Positions 10,955-19,644 are shown, counted from the first letter of the stretch. The stretch: 64,000 nt of DNA from Pseudomonadota bacterium (GCA_018241665.1 JAFEDK010000005.1:248001-312000); one strand, 5' to 3'. Numbers and translations are program-made. Notes: a model not told the origin generated them from the sequence alone.

Positions 10955-11416
10955 ATGGCATACCTCTCGTGGTCTCCCGACCTGGACACCGGCATCCTGG
11001 AGATCGACAACCAGCACAAGCAGATCATGGACTTCATCAACCGCCTGCACGACGCCCGGCAGCACGCCGACCGCCTCGGCGTGATCGCGGTGGTGGACGA
11101 TCTGGTGGAATACACCCTGTCCCACTTCGCCTTCGAGGAATGCCTGATCGAGGACGCCGGCTACGAGTTCGTGCGCGGCCACAAAAAGGTGCACGAACTC
11201 TTCGTGCGGCGGGTCAGCGGCTTCCACGAGCGTCTGAAGAAGGGAGAGGACATTTCCCACGAGCTGCACAGCCTGCTGCATCGCTGGCTGTTCAGCCACA
11301 TCCGCCACGATGACCACGCCTACGTCGCCGCGGTCCGCCCGCAAATGAAGGCCCTCGCCGAGGAAAGGTCCCCGGAAGGCTGGTTCAGCCGCTCATTGAA
11401 GCGCTTCTTCGGCTGA
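10955..11416 (+). CDS. Bacteriohemerythrin
   Basis: A 153-aa single-domain diiron oxygen-binding protein. All expected ligands are present with canonical spacing: His21, His57 and Glu61 (HFAFEE), His76 and His80 (HKKVH), and His115 with Asp120 (HIRHDD). The N-terminal LSWSPDLDTGILEIDNQHKQ is the family signature. AAGGAA precedes the ATG. The likely role is O2 binding, delivery or sensing in the cytoplasm, common in microaerophilic and denitrifying betaproteobacteria. It is a standalone gene. Confidence 0.93.
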   Translation: MAYLSWSPDLDTGILEIDNQHKQIMDFINRLHDARQHADRLGVIAVVDDLVEYTLSHFAFEECLIEDAGYEFVRGHKKVHELFVRRVSGFHERLKKGEDISHELHSLLHRWLFSHIRHDDHAYVAAVRPQMKALAEERSPEGWFSRSLKRFFG

Positions 11417-11427
11417 TCCGGGTGCCC

Positions 11428-11564
11428 GGGCGAATGAATTCGCCCCTGCGAAAAAACGGCATCCCGCGGCGCCTCGCGCCCACGCGGACAGGATGTCAGA
11501 GCGAATGAATCGCCCCCGCGGGAGACTGGCTGGCACCACCGTGGGTGCGAATTCACTCGCCCAC
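11428..11564. repeat. Decayed cluster of REP-like half-elements
   Basis: Three imperfect arms of the REP family lie here: 11428-11446 (GGGCGAATGAATTCGCCCC), 11500-11520 (GAGCGAATGAATCGCCCC, one base lost) and 11541-11564 (GTGGGTGCGAATTCACTCGC). They no longer form the regular bipartite structure, so this looks like a degenerating insertion site. Confidence 0.75.
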
Positions 11565-11606
11565 CGCACGCTGGCCGACCTTCCGCGGGTCGGCCGCCAC
11601 GCATCC

Positions 11607-12410
11607 TTACCCCAGCACCGTGTGCAGCATCTTCAACGACAGCAGCACCAGCAAGGCAGCAAAAATCTTCTTGAGTGTCGCCACTGGCAGGCGGTGGGCC
11701 AGGCCGGCGCCGATCGGCGCGGTGAAGGTGGACACCAGGCTCACCAGCACCAGCGCCGGCAGGTTCACGAAGCCCACCGTCCATTCGGGCAGACCGGGTG
11801 CCCCCCAGCCATTGATCAGGTAGCCCAGCGCGCCGGCCAACGCAATCGGCAGGCCGATCGCTGCCGAGGTGCCGATGGCGTTCTGCATCTTCACGTTGCA
11901 CCAGGTCATGAAAGGCACCGACAGGGAGCCGCCACCGATCGCCACCAGCGCCGAGATGCCGCCGATCACCCCGCCGACCCCGGCCAGCCCAGCCGCACCG
12001 GGCAACTCCCGCGACGGCTTCGGCTTGACGTTGAGGATCATCTGCACCGACACGTAGGCCATGAAGCAGCCGAAGAAGATCGCCAGCGGCGCCGTCGCCA
12101 CCCGCGACGCGATGAAGGTGCCGCCGAAGGAGCCGGCCAGCACGCCCGGGGTGATGCCCTTCACGATGTCCCAGCGCACCGCGCCATGGGCATGGTGCGC
12201 GCGCAGGCTCGAGATGGAGGTGATCACGATGGCCGCCATCGAGGTGCCGAGGGCCACGTGCACCAGGTGCTCGCGCGGAAAGCCCTGGGCCGCGAACAAG
12301 GTCGTCAGCATCGGCACCATGATGCCGCCGCCGCCCACGCCGAGCAGTCCCGCAAAAAAGCCGACACCGGCCCCCAGGGCCAGGTAGGCCGCCAGCCATT
12401 CGATTCCCAT
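11607..12410 (-). CDS. TauE/SafE-family membrane permease (first copy)
   Basis: A 267-aa polytopic inner-membrane protein with the family signature LLGVGGGGIMVPML near the N-terminus and its repeat IGGISALVAIGGGSLSVPFM in the second half. This is the inverted two-repeat layout of TauE/SafE proteins proposed to export sulfite, sulfoacetate or related organosulfonates. The ATG at 12410 (MGIEWLAAYL) begins 8 nt after the EVE gene stop, suggesting co-transcription. Substrate cannot be read from sequence. Confidence 0.85.
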   Translation of the reverse strand: MGIEWLAAYLALGAGVGFFAGLLGVGGGGIMVPMLTTLFAAQGFPREHLVHVALGTSMAAIVITSISSLRAHHAHGAVRWDIVKGITPGVLAGSFGGTFIASRVATAPLAIFFGCFMAYVSVQMILNVKPKPSRELPGAAGLAGVGGVIGGISALVAIGGGSLSVPFMTWCNVKMQNAIGTSAAIGLPIALAGALGYLINGWGAPGLPEWTVGFVNLPALVLVSLVSTFTAPIGAGLAHRLPVATLKKIFAALLVLLSLKMLHTVLG

Positions 12411-12418
12411 TGTTCGAT

Positions 12419-12898
12419 TCAGTCCGTCAGATCGGTCGCGCCGAGCAGTTGCCCGACGATGAAACGCCACTCGGCCGGCTCCACCGGGGTGATCGAAAGC
12501 CGGTTGCCACGGGCGAGGACGCGCATGTTCTCCAGTTCCGGATGGCGGCGCAACTCGGGCAAACCCACAAGCCGGGTCTTGCGCACGAACTGTACGTCCA
12601 CATGCAGCCAGCGCGGCTGCTCCGGCGTGGCCTTCGGGTCGTAATAGCGGCTGGCCGGATCGAACTGGGTCGCGTCCGGATAGGCCGTGCTGGCCACCCG
12701 CGCGACGCCGGCAATCCCCGGCTCGGCGCAGCCGGAGTGGTAGAACAGCACGCCATCGCCGATCTGCATGCCGTCGCGCATGAAATTGCGCGCCTGGTAG
12801 TTGCGCACGCCGTACCACGGCACGGTCTGGTCCGGGCGCTTCTGCAGGTCGTCGATGGACACATCGTCCGGTTCGGACTTCATCAGCCAGTAACGCAT
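12419..12898 (-). CDS. EVE-domain protein (YTH-like fold)
   Basis: 159 aa. The sequence MRYWLMKSEPDDVSIDDLQ, then WYGVRNYQARNFMRDGMQIGDGVLFYHS and PEWRF-like end segments, matches the EVE domain. EVE domains have a PUA-like fold thought to bind modified nucleobases. Length equals single-domain bacterial members. It is the first gene of a two-gene minus-strand unit with the TauE-like permease. Whether it works in translation or modified-DNA recognition is unknown. Confidence 0.88.
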   Translation of the reverse strand: MRYWLMKSEPDDVSIDDLQKRPDQTVPWYGVRNYQARNFMRDGMQIGDGVLFYHSGCAEPGIAGVARVASTAYPDATQFDPASRYYDPKATPEQPRWLHVDVQFVRKTRLVGLPELRRHPELENMRVLARGNRLSITPVEPAEWRFIVGQLLGATDLTD

Positions 12899-13087
12899 GA
12901 TTCATTCACTCCACAGGCGGCGCCCGGCCGGGCGCAGAGGCCTGCATATTGCCCAGCCATCCGGGCGACGCCAAGCCGGGCGCCGCTCCCGCGGGGAATG
13001 CAGCCCGCCGCCAGGCCCGGCGGGCGATACGCCTGGGGTATCATCGGGGCCTGCCTGCCTTCCCCGCCGATACCCCTGGAGCCCGTC

Positions 13088-13321
13088 ATGAACACCCCTG
13101 TCGAACGCCGCAAGAACCTCAGCCTGCGCGAGCTCGTCGACAAGGCCTACGTCCTCATCGAACCCTTCTTCGACCCGGCCAACGCCTGGAACGGCCAGAC
13201 CCTCGAACACCTGGCCTACCGCGTGCTGCGCGAACAGTTGCCGGGCATTCCGGCGCAGGACGCGCAGATCATCGTTTCCGCCGCCACCCGCATCTACCGC
13301 AGCAAGCACGGGCAGCAATGA
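13088..13321 (+). CDS. Small conserved-looking hypothetical protein
   Basis: 77 aa, mostly helical and charged, starting MNTPVERRKNLSLRELVDKAYVLIEPFF and ending [14 protein letters not shown]. It has no signal peptide or membrane segment. I do not recognise a named family. Its stop overlaps the following transporter start (ATGA), which supports that it is really translated. Confidence 0.6.
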   Translation: MNTPVERRKNLSLRELVDKAYVLIEPFFDPANAWNGQTLEHLAYRVLREQLPGIPAQDAQIIVSAATRIYRSKHGQQ

Positions 13322-14175
13322 CGCGCCTGTACCCGCTGCTCTTCGTCGTGCTGTGGAGCACCGGCTTCATCGGTGCCAAGTACGGCCTGCCCTTCGCCGA
13401 ACCCCTCAGCTTCCTGTGCGCCCGGTATGGGCTGGTGATCCTGCTGATGGGCCTGTTCGCCGTCGCCACCCGCGCCCCGTGGCCGCGGGAGCCGCGCCAG
13501 TGGCTGCACATCGGCGTCAGCGGGGTGCTGGTCCATGCGATCTATCTGGGCGGGGTGTTCACCGCCATCCGCCACGGCCTGCCGGCCGGCATCACCGCGC
13601 TGGTGGTCGGACTGCAGCCGCTGCTCACCGCCCTCGGCGCCGGCGCGCTGCTCGGCGAAAAGGTCTTGCCGCGCCAGTGGGCCGGCCTGGCCCTCGGCTT
13701 CGGCGGCGTCGGGCTGGTGGTCGCGCACAAGGTGGCCGCCGCGGCCGGCACGCCTGAGCTGGCCGCCATGCTGCTGCCAGCCATCGTCGCCCTCCTCGGC
13801 ATCACCGCCGGAACGCTGTATCAGAAGCGCTTTTGCCCCGCCTTCGACCTGCGCACCGGCGCGGTGATCCAGTTCCTGCCGACGCTGGCCCTGTCGCTGC
13901 TGGTCGCCAGCCAGACCGAAACGATGCACATCGACTGGAGCGCCCAGTTCATCTTCGCGCTGCTGTGGCTGGTGCTGGTGTTGTCGGTCGGCGCGATCAG
14001 CCTGCTCAACCTGCTGATCCGCAGCGGCAGCGCGGTGAACGTGGCCAGCCTGTTCTACCTGACGCCGCCCACCACCGCACTGATCGCCTGGGCCGCCTTC
14101 GGCGAGACGCTCACCGGCCTGGCCCTGGCCGGCATGGGGCTGACCGTCTTCGGCGTGTGGCTGGCCCGCAAGTGA
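13318..14175 (+). CDS. EamA/DMT-family transporter
   Basis: A 285-aa inner-membrane protein with about ten hydrophobic helices and the two-EamA-repeat layout: [28 protein letters not shown] in repeat 1 and [30 protein letters not shown] in repeat 2. It likely exports or exchanges a small metabolite such as an amino acid; substrate is unassigned. The start ATG at 13318 overlaps the preceding stop. The longer in-frame extension upstream reads through an unrelated gene and is not used. Confidence 0.85.
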   Translation: MTRLYPLLFVVLWSTGFIGAKYGLPFAEPLSFLCARYGLVILLMGLFAVATRAPWPREPRQWLHIGVSGVLVHAIYLGGVFTAIRHGLPAGITALVVGLQPLLTALGAGALLGEKVLPRQWAGLALGFGGVGLVVAHKVAAAAGTPELAAMLLPAIVALLGITAGTLYQKRFCPAFDLRTGAVIQFLPTLALSLLVASQTETMHIDWSAQFIFALLWLVLVLSVGAISLLNLLIRSGSAVNVASLFYLTPPTTALIAWAAFGETLTGLALAGMGLTVFGVWLARK

Positions 14176-14182
14176 GGGGCCG

Positions 14183-14743
14183 GTGAGGATCAACGGCCCG
14201 TCCGCATCGGCCAACGTCGCGACGCGCATCCTTGGCATCGACCCGGGCCTGCGCAGCACCGGCTTCGGCCTCATCGACACCCTCGGCAGCCAGCTGCGCT
14301 ACGTCGCCAGCGGCTGCATCAAGACCGGCGAAGGCAGCCTGCCGGAACGCCTGAAGATCATCCTCGACGGCATCCGCGAGGTGATCGCCACCTACAAGCC
14401 GGACCAGGCGGCGGTGGAAATCATCTTCGTCAACGTCAATCCCCAATCCACCCTGCTCCTCGGCCAGGCCCGCGGCGCGGCGATCTGCGGCGCGGTGTCG
14501 TGCGACCTGCCGGTGGCCGAATACACCGCGCTGCAGGTCAAGCAGGCCGTCGTAGGCCACGGCAAAGCCGCCAAAGAGCAGGTCAGCCACATGGTCCAGC
14601 GCCTGCTCGCCCTCGAAGGCGCGCCGTCATCGGATGCCGCCGACGCCCTCGCCTGTGCAATCTGTCACGCCCACGGCAGCCGCGGACTGGCGGCGATGGC
14701 CGGCATCGGTACACGCAAACGCGGCAGCCGCCTGACAGACTGA
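14183..14743 (+). CDS. ruvC: Crossover junction endodeoxyribonuclease RuvC
   Basis: A 186-aa Holliday-junction resolvase. The four catalytic acidic residues are present with the E. coli spacing at a constant offset of 13: Asp20 ([13 protein letters not shown]), Glu79 (AAVEIIFVN), Asp151 and Asp154 ([11 protein letters not shown]). The GTG start follows a GAGGGG ribosome-binding site 7 nt after the transporter stop and gives a 13-residue N-terminal extension. No ruvA or ruvB follows; the next genes are the injection-system operon. Confidence 0.93.
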   Translation: MRINGPSASANVATRILGIDPGLRSTGFGLIDTLGSQLRYVASGCIKTGEGSLPERLKIILDGIREVIATYKPDQAAVEIIFVNVNPQSTLLLGQARGAAICGAVSCDLPVAEYTALQVKQAVVGHGKAAKEQVSHMVQRLLALEGAPSSDAADALACAICHAHGSRGLAAMAGIGTRKRGSRLTD

Positions 14744-14823
14744 CCATCTGGCGCACCTCCCCGCCGACACGGCGCCCCACACCCCGCATGGCAGAAAATC
14801 GCTTGGAATCTGCATAAAGACAT

Positions 14824-14839
14824 TGTGATTTTTATCACA
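14824..14839 (+). promoter_or_regulatory. Perfect CRP/Vfr-type binding site upstream of the eCIS operon
   Basis: TGTGA-TTTTTA-TCACA matches the CRP half-site pair TGTGA-N6-TCACA exactly. It lies 88 bp before the first eCIS start codon in the only sizeable AT-rich gap of the region. No strong -10 is evident; candidates are CATAGT (14845) or TAAGAG (14858). An imperfect stem-loop (ATGCCA at 14841 with TGGCAT at 14875, AAGAG/CTCTT inside) lies between the site and the gene. Control by cAMP-CRP or a Vfr/FNR-like relative is inferred. Confidence 0.7.
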
Positions 14840-14927
14840 GATGCCATAGTGAAGGCGTAAGAGGGCTTCGCTCTTGGCATAGGGACGGCATAGATCGCCC
14901 CGCCGGAAAGGGAGGGGGGATGCGACG

Positions 14928-15497
14928 ATGATCGATGTTTCGCTCAAGTTCCTGGTCGACGAGGCCAATGCCTACCTGCAGCGGCGGCTCAACTCCGATT
15001 TCGGCAAGGTCGAACTCGGCGCCCTGGTCGATGACAAAGGCAACTGGCAGGCCACCAAGGACAGCGTCCGCCTGACCCTCTTCCAGATCGAGGAAGAACG
15101 CCACGCCCGCGCCCAGGCTCCGCAGCAAGTCATCGTGGACGGACGCAGCGTGACCTTGCCGCCGCCTTTGGCGATCAACCTGGTCGTCCTCTTCGCCGCC
15201 AGCTTCACCACCTACAGCGAAGGTCTGCGCCAGCTGTCCCTGCTGCTGACCTTCTTCCAGGCCCACCCGCTGTTCACGCCAAGCGACTATCCGGCGCTGC
15301 CGCCCGGCGTCGACCGCCTGGCCATCGAGTTGGTCAATTACGGCCCCGAGCAGACCAACCAGATGTGGACCTGTCTCGGCGCCAAGCACCTGCCGTCGAT
15401 GGTCTACCGCATCCGCATGCTGGTCCTGCAGGACCAGGAGCCCGGCGCCACCGGTACGCCGATCCTCGACATCCACACCCACGCAGGCCTGCGATGA
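14928..15497 (+). CDS. eCIS tail terminator/cap protein (Pvc16/Afp16-like, DUF4255)
   Basis: 189 aa. The start MIDVSLKFLVDEANAYLQRRL and the ending LVYRIRMLVLQDQ-type strand match the Pvc16 N-terminal family (DUF4255). That protein caps the tube and sheath of extracellular contractile injection systems. Notable features are FASLNLVVLFAASFTTYSEGL-like hydrophobic packing and HPLFTPSDYPALPP. A strong purine-rich ribosome-binding site (GGAGGGGGGA) precedes the ATG. It is the first gene of the eCIS operon, whereas in Afp the cap gene is at the end. Confidence 0.82.
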   Translation: MIDVSLKFLVDEANAYLQRRLNSDFGKVELGALVDDKGNWQATKDSVRLTLFQIEEERHARAQAPQQVIVDGRSVTLPPPLAINLVVLFAASFTTYSEGLRQLSLLLTFFQAHPLFTPSDYPALPPGVDRLAIELVNYGPEQTNQMWTCLGAKHLPSMVYRIRMLVLQDQEPGATGTPILDIHTHAGLR

Positions 15498-16495
15498 ACA
15501 GCGCCTTCCGCCGCCTGTGGATGGTGGCCGTCAACCATGATTTCCGTGGCGGCCCCTGCGACGACCTGACCTTCGTGGTGCCGCCGGCCACCCGCGCCGC
15601 GCTGGCCGGCATGCAGGCGCTGGTGCGCGAGCGCGACGGCGTGCTGCATGTGCTGATCGCCGTGGACGACGAGGGCAACCCGCTCGGCGACTGCGTCGGG
15701 CGCCGCCTGTTGTTCGGCCTCGCGCCACGCAGCCCGAGCTTCACGCAGTACACCCAGCTGCCGGCCCTGCCGCCCGGCGAGACGCCGCTGTTCGCCAACG
15801 AAGCCGCCGCCAATGCCCTCGACCCGGCGCCCCGCGGCGTCGAACTGGCCGGTTCCGCGCCGGCTATCGTGCCGCGCCTGGCCGCCCGCCCGCTGGATCT
15901 GACCATCACCCACCCGGACGGCACGCCGCTGGCCGGCGCCCGCCTCGGCCCGGCGGACGCCAGCTGGGTTTTCCGCGGTGCCGACGCGGGCGAGTTCATC
16001 GTCAGCGAGAGCGCCGCCGGCGGACTCTCCGCCAGCCGCCGCCTGCTCATCGAGCCCGGCCTCGCCACCGAGCCGCCGTGGGGCGTGTTGAGCCTCACCG
16101 CCAGCGCCGCCCACGTCGCCAACGGCCAGGCCTTCACGCTGGCCTTCAGCGCCCGCAGCGCGCTGCTGCGCTACTACGTGGTGGTCAAGCCGGCCAGCGA
16201 CGCGGATTTCGCCAGCATCCAGGTGGAAGACCACGGCGCCACCGGCGACGGCCGCCCGCCCATCGCCTTCAACCGCCTGCTGCCGCCCTTCGGCGGCGAC
16301 CGGCTCGCCCCGGCCCTGCTCGACCCGGGCGGAACCCGCAGGATCGTGCTCTTCGAAGCCCAGACCCCGGTCGCCCGGCGCGCCGCGGGCCCCCACGGAT
16401 TCGAGCTGCACCGCAACGGCGAGGTGCTCATCGGCAACCTGCCGCAACCCGGCGCCGAACGCAGTGACGCCCAGTTCGTCGTCCACCTGAGATAA
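15494..16495 (+). CDS. eCIS-associated protein of unknown function
   Basis: 333 aa, starting MNSAFRRLWMVAVNHDFRGGPCDDL; the ATG overlaps the cap gene stop (ATGA), so the two are translationally coupled. Beta-rich, no signal peptide or membrane helix. The central PDGTPLAGARLGPADASWVFRG resembles a small beta-sandwich, and the C-terminal part begins near LLRYYVVVKPA. I do not recognise a family. Position between cap and sheath suggests a structural or sheath-assembly role, by context only. A longer frame beginning at 15365 is not credible because it overlaps the cap gene. Confidence 0.65.
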   Translation: MNSAFRRLWMVAVNHDFRGGPCDDLTFVVPPATRAALAGMQALVRERDGVLHVLIAVDDEGNPLGDCVGRRLLFGLAPRSPSFTQYTQLPALPPGETPLFANEAAANALDPAPRGVELAGSAPAIVPRLAARPLDLTITHPDGTPLAGARLGPADASWVFRGADAGEFIVSESAAGGLSASRRLLIEPGLATEPPWGVLSLTASAAHVANGQAFTLAFSARSALLRYYVVVKPASDADFASIQVEDHGATGDGRPPIAFNRLLPPFGGDRLAPALLDPGGTRRIVLFEAQTPVARRAAGPHGFELHRNGEVLIGNLPQPGAERSDAQFVVHLR

Positions 16496-16522
16496 GAAAC
16501 CTAGGAGAGGAGCGAAGCCGCC

Positions 16523-18478
16523 ATGCCCACCTACCGCACGCCCGATGTGTACGTCGAAGAGATTTCGGTGTTTCCCCCCTCGGTCGCCGAGGTGGAGACC
16601 GCGGTGCCCGCCTTCGTCGGCTACACCGCCCAGGCCACCCGCCTCACCGCCGGCGACCTGAAGAACGTGCCGACGCGCATCACCTCCCTGCTCGAATTCG
16701 AGACCCTGTTCGGCGGCGCGCCCGAGCTGGACCTCGACCACGTGGACCTGGACGCCGGCAACCGCTTCGTCAGCGCCACGCTGGCCGCCACCAACACCAA
16801 GTACCTCTACGACAGCCTGCGCCTGTTCTTCGACAACGGCGGCGGCAAGGCCTGGATCTGCTCGGTCGGCAAGCACACCGACGCGGTGGACAAGACCCAG
16901 CTGATCGCCGGCCTGGCGCGCATCGCGACGGTGGATGAGCCGACCATCCTGCTTTTCCCCGACGCCGCCGGCCTGCCCGCCGACGACCTGGCCGCCGTGC
17001 AGATGGCGGCCCTCAACCAGTGCGGCAAGCTCGGCGACCGGGTCGCCGTGCTCGACACCCGCCTCGCCACCGACAAGACCAGCCACGGCACCGTGGTGGA
17101 CGAGCTGCGCAACCGCATCGGCATCAACAGCCTCAAGTACGGCGCTGCCTACGCCCCGTGGCTGAAGCTCAACTACCCGAAGAACGTCGGCTACGCCGAC
17201 ATCAAGAGCAAGCTGAAAAAAGGCGGCGTGGCGGTCACGCTGAACGCCCTCACCGGCGACGCCGGCGTGCTGGCGCTGCTGCAGGGCCTCGACCAGGCCC
17301 TGGCCGACCTGGCCGGCCTGCCGGCCCGCCGCGCCACTGTCAGCGGTGGCGCCGACAAGGCCATCTCGGACACCTTCGGCACCACCCTGCTGGCCTACCT
17401 GGGCACGCCGGACGCCGCCCACCTGCAGGATCTGTTCGCCTTCGTCTACAAGATCGCCCCGCTGGTGGACGGCATGGCCAGCGGCGCCGGCGCCTTCACC
17501 CACGCGGGGCTCAAGGGCGACGCCGGGCGGGCCATCACCCACAGCTTCATCCCGGCGATGACCGAACTGATCGCCCTCGAACGGGAACTCGACGGCAAGC
17601 TCGACGCCGCCTATGTGGCCCAGTACACCGCCATCGGCGCCCTCACCACCGCCGGCTGGGCAACCCTGTTCGCCGCCGACGCACCGCCCGCCTCCACCAC
17701 CGCGATCAGCGGCGCCAACGACGCCGCCCGCCAGGCCGGCGCCCAGGCGGCGATCCAGCGCATCTTCGGCACCCTGTCGTCGGCGCTGGCCAGCCTCGAC
17801 GACGCGGCCGCCGGCTATGCCGCCAACACCGAGGCCAACCTGCTCGACAGCTTCGCCACCTACCGGGACATCGTGCGCGGCGTAAACAACACCCTCACGG
17901 TCAGCCCGCCGTCCGGCGCCATTGCCGGCATCTACGCGCTGGTGGACAACCAGCGCGGGGTCTGGAAAGCCCCGGCCAACGTCAGCCTGACCGGCGTCAT
18001 CGCGCCCACCTACGCGCTCGACAGCGACGACACCGACAACCTCAACGTGGACGCCACCGCCGGCAAGTCGATCAACGCCATCCGCAGCTTCGTCGGCAAG
18101 GGCACGCTGATCTGGGGCGCCCGCACACTGGCCGGCAACGACAACGAGTGGCGCTACATCTCGGTGCGGCGCTTCTTCAACATGGTCGAGGAATCGGTCA
18201 AGAAATCCACCTACTGGGCGGTCTTCGAGCCCAACGACGCCAACACCTGGGTCAAGGTGCGCGGGATGATCGAGAGCTATCTGACGCAAAAGTGGCGCGA
18301 AGGCGCGCTGGCCGGCTCCACCACCAAGGACGCCTTCTTCGTGCGCTGCGGGCTCGGCACCACGATGAGCAGCCAGGACATCCTGGAGGGCCGCATGTAC
18401 GTGGAAATCGGCATGGCGGTGGTCCGTCCGGCCGAATTCATCATTCTCAAGTTCTACCACAAGCTCCAGACGTCCTGA
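16523..18478 (+). CDS. eCIS contractile sheath protein
   Basis: 651 aa, phage tail-sheath family. The N-terminus MPTYRTPDVYVEEISVFPPSVAEVETAVPAFVGYT is the hallmark of Afp/PVC and phage sheaths. The C-terminal domain shows GARTLAGNDNEWRYISVRRFFNMVEESVKKST and ends VVRPAEFIILKFYHKLQ, the handshake strand region. It forms the outer sheath whose contraction drives the tube. AGGAGAGG precedes the ATG. It is the only sheath gene here, whereas Afp and PVC encode three paralogues, so a simpler homopolymeric sheath is expected. Confidence 0.95.
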   Translation: MPTYRTPDVYVEEISVFPPSVAEVETAVPAFVGYTAQATRLTAGDLKNVPTRITSLLEFETLFGGAPELDLDHVDLDAGNRFVSATLAATNTKYLYDSLRLFFDNGGGKAWICSVGKHTDAVDKTQLIAGLARIATVDEPTILLFPDAAGLPADDLAAVQMAALNQCGKLGDRVAVLDTRLATDKTSHGTVVDELRNRIGINSLKYGAAYAPWLKLNYPKNVGYADIKSKLKKGGVAVTLNALTGDAGVLALLQGLDQALADLAGLPARRATVSGGADKAISDTFGTTLLAYLGTPDAAHLQDLFAFVYKIAPLVDGMASGAGAFTHAGLKGDAGRAITHSFIPAMTELIALERELDGKLDAAYVAQYTAIGALTTAGWATLFAADAPPASTTAISGANDAARQAGAQAAIQRIFGTLSSALASLDDAAAGYAANTEANLLDSFATYRDIVRGVNNTLTVSPPSGAIAGIYALVDNQRGVWKAPANVSLTGVIAPTYALDSDDTDNLNVDATAGKSINAIRSFVGKGTLIWGARTLAGNDNEWRYISVRRFFNMVEESVKKSTYWAVFEPNDANTWVKVRGMIESYLTQKWREGALAGSTTKDAFFVRCGLGTTMSSQDILEGRMYVEIGMAVVRPAEFIILKFYHKLQTS

Positions 18479-18558
18479 CCGGCAGCGCACGGGGCTGCGC
18501 AACCTGAGACGCGCCCCGGCCCGCCCGCATCCCGCCACCGAATGCGAAAGGAACCGAC

Positions 18559-18993
18559 ATGCCTGCCCAGTATCCCCTGCCCGTCTTCCACTTCACCGTC
18601 CAGTGGGGCGGCACCCGCATCGGCTTTTCCGAGGTCACTGGCCTGACCCAGGAAAACCAGGCCATCGAGTACCGCGACGGCTCCTTCCCCGAGTACTCGT
18701 CGATCAAGATGCCGGGGCTGCGCAAGTTCAGCAACGTCACCCTCAAGCGCGGCATCGTCAAGTCGGACAACGACTTCTTCAAGTGGCTGTCGACGATCAA
18801 GCTCAACACCGTCGAGCGCCGCGACCTCACCGTCAGCCTGCTCAACGAGAGCCACGAGCCGGTGATGGTGTGGAAGGTGCACAACGCCTTCCCGGTCAAG
18901 GTCGAGGGTCCGCAGCTCAAGGCCAGCGCCAACGAGGTGGCCATCGAGTCCATCGAGCTGGCCCACGAGGGCCTCGAACTGCAGAACGAGTGA
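18559..18993 (+). CDS. eCIS inner tube protein, major (Afp1/Pvc1-like, gp19 fold)
   Basis: 144 aa, T4 gp19-like tail tube family. Diagnostic features are YPLPVFHFTVQWGGTRIGFSEVTGL, the YRDGSFPEYSSIKMPG loop, VTLKRGIVKSDNDFFKWL and the final strand ASANEVAIESIELAHEGL. It forms stacked hexameric rings of the inner tube that carries cargo. AAAGGA lies upstream of the ATG. It is a paralogue of the next gene. Confidence 0.93.
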   Translation: MPAQYPLPVFHFTVQWGGTRIGFSEVTGLTQENQAIEYRDGSFPEYSSIKMPGLRKFSNVTLKRGIVKSDNDFFKWLSTIKLNTVERRDLTVSLLNESHEPVMVWKVHNAFPVKVEGPQLKASANEVAIESIELAHEGLELQNE

Positions 18994-19025
18994 GCGCGAC
19001 CGGACCACGCCGCTGAGGCCCCGCC

Positions 19026-19469
19026 ATGTACACGCCCCCCGTCGGATTCCATTTCAAGGTGGAAGTCCTCGGCCTTGCCCGCGCCGTCGATGACGACGTG
19101 CGCTTCACCGACGTGGGCGGCCTGTCGCTCGAGGTGGCCACCGAGGAGGTGCCGGAAGGCGGCGAGAACCGCTACATCCAGCGCTACCCGGTGCGCAGCA
19201 AGTACCCCGACCTGGTCCTCAAGCGCGGCCTGCTGAAGGACTCGGCGATCTGGGAGTGGATCCGCGACGGCATAGAGAACCTCGACATCAAGCCCAAGAA
19301 CGTGGACGTCAAGCTGCTCAACGACAAGCACGAGCCGCTCGTCACCTGGCACCTGGTCGGCGCGTGGCCGGTGAAGTGGTCGGTCAGCGACCTGTCCGCC
19401 AGCGCCAACGCCATCGTCGTCGAGAGCCTGCAGCTGGCCTACCAGTACTTCACCGTGGACAAGTCCTGA
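19026..19469 (+). CDS. eCIS tube initiator/adaptor protein (Afp5-like, gp19 fold)
   Basis: 147 aa, a divergent second gp19-type tube protein: GFHFKVEVLGL, FTDVGGLSLEVATEEV, LVLKRGLLKDSAIWEW, SASANAIVVESLQLAYQYF. In Afp-type particles a second tube paralogue forms the layer that joins tube to baseplate hub, and this gene is in the corresponding place, immediately before the baseplate genes. The role is assigned from family and order. Confidence 0.9.
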   Translation: MYTPPVGFHFKVEVLGLARAVDDDVRFTDVGGLSLEVATEEVPEGGENRYIQRYPVRSKYPDLVLKRGLLKDSAIWEWIRDGIENLDIKPKNVDVKLLNDKHEPLVTWHLVGAWPVKWSVSDLSASANAIVVESLQLAYQYFTVDKS

Positions 19470-19482
19470 AACGGAGCCCGTC

Positions 19483-19644
19483 ATGCCCATCATCATCGAT
19501 GAAGTGGTGATCTCGGTGGAAGTCAGCAACGCCGACTCCGGCGGCGCGGCCAGCCCGCCACCGGCGCAGCTCGACAAGCAGGCCCTGATCGCCGAATGCG
19601 TCGCCCAGGTGCTGGAGATCCTGCGCCAGCAACAGGAGCCCTGA
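19483..19644 (+). CDS. Small DUF5908-like eCIS protein
   Basis: 53 aa: MPIIIDEVVISVEV at the start, a Ser/Ala/Pro-rich middle, and KQALIAECVAQVLEILRQQ at the end. Short proteins of this form (beta strand, linker, then one amphipathic helix) occur between tube and LysM genes in many eCIS loci and are classed as DUF5908. The gene is well fitted: GGAG upstream, 13 nt after the previous stop and 3 nt before the next start. Function unknown. Confidence 0.7.
   Translation: MPIIIDEVVISVEVSNADSGGAASPPPAQLDKQALIAECVAQVLEILRQQQEP

Noticed and set aside
12920-12935. 16-bp perfect GC palindrome (GCGCCCGGCCGGGCGC) upstream of the EVE gene
   Set aside because: All G/C with no U-tract or known motif; in DNA this GC-rich such palindromes are not rare enough to call a site.
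15404-18538. Very long minus-strand open frame (over 1000 codons) opposite the sheath and neighbouring genes
   Set aside because: It is an antisense shadow of high-GC coding sequence: low-complexity Gly/Arg/His/Ala composition, no family features, fully opposite well-supported eCIS genes. Similar frames at 22252-25887, 25782-28880 and 28591-31791 are rejected likewise.
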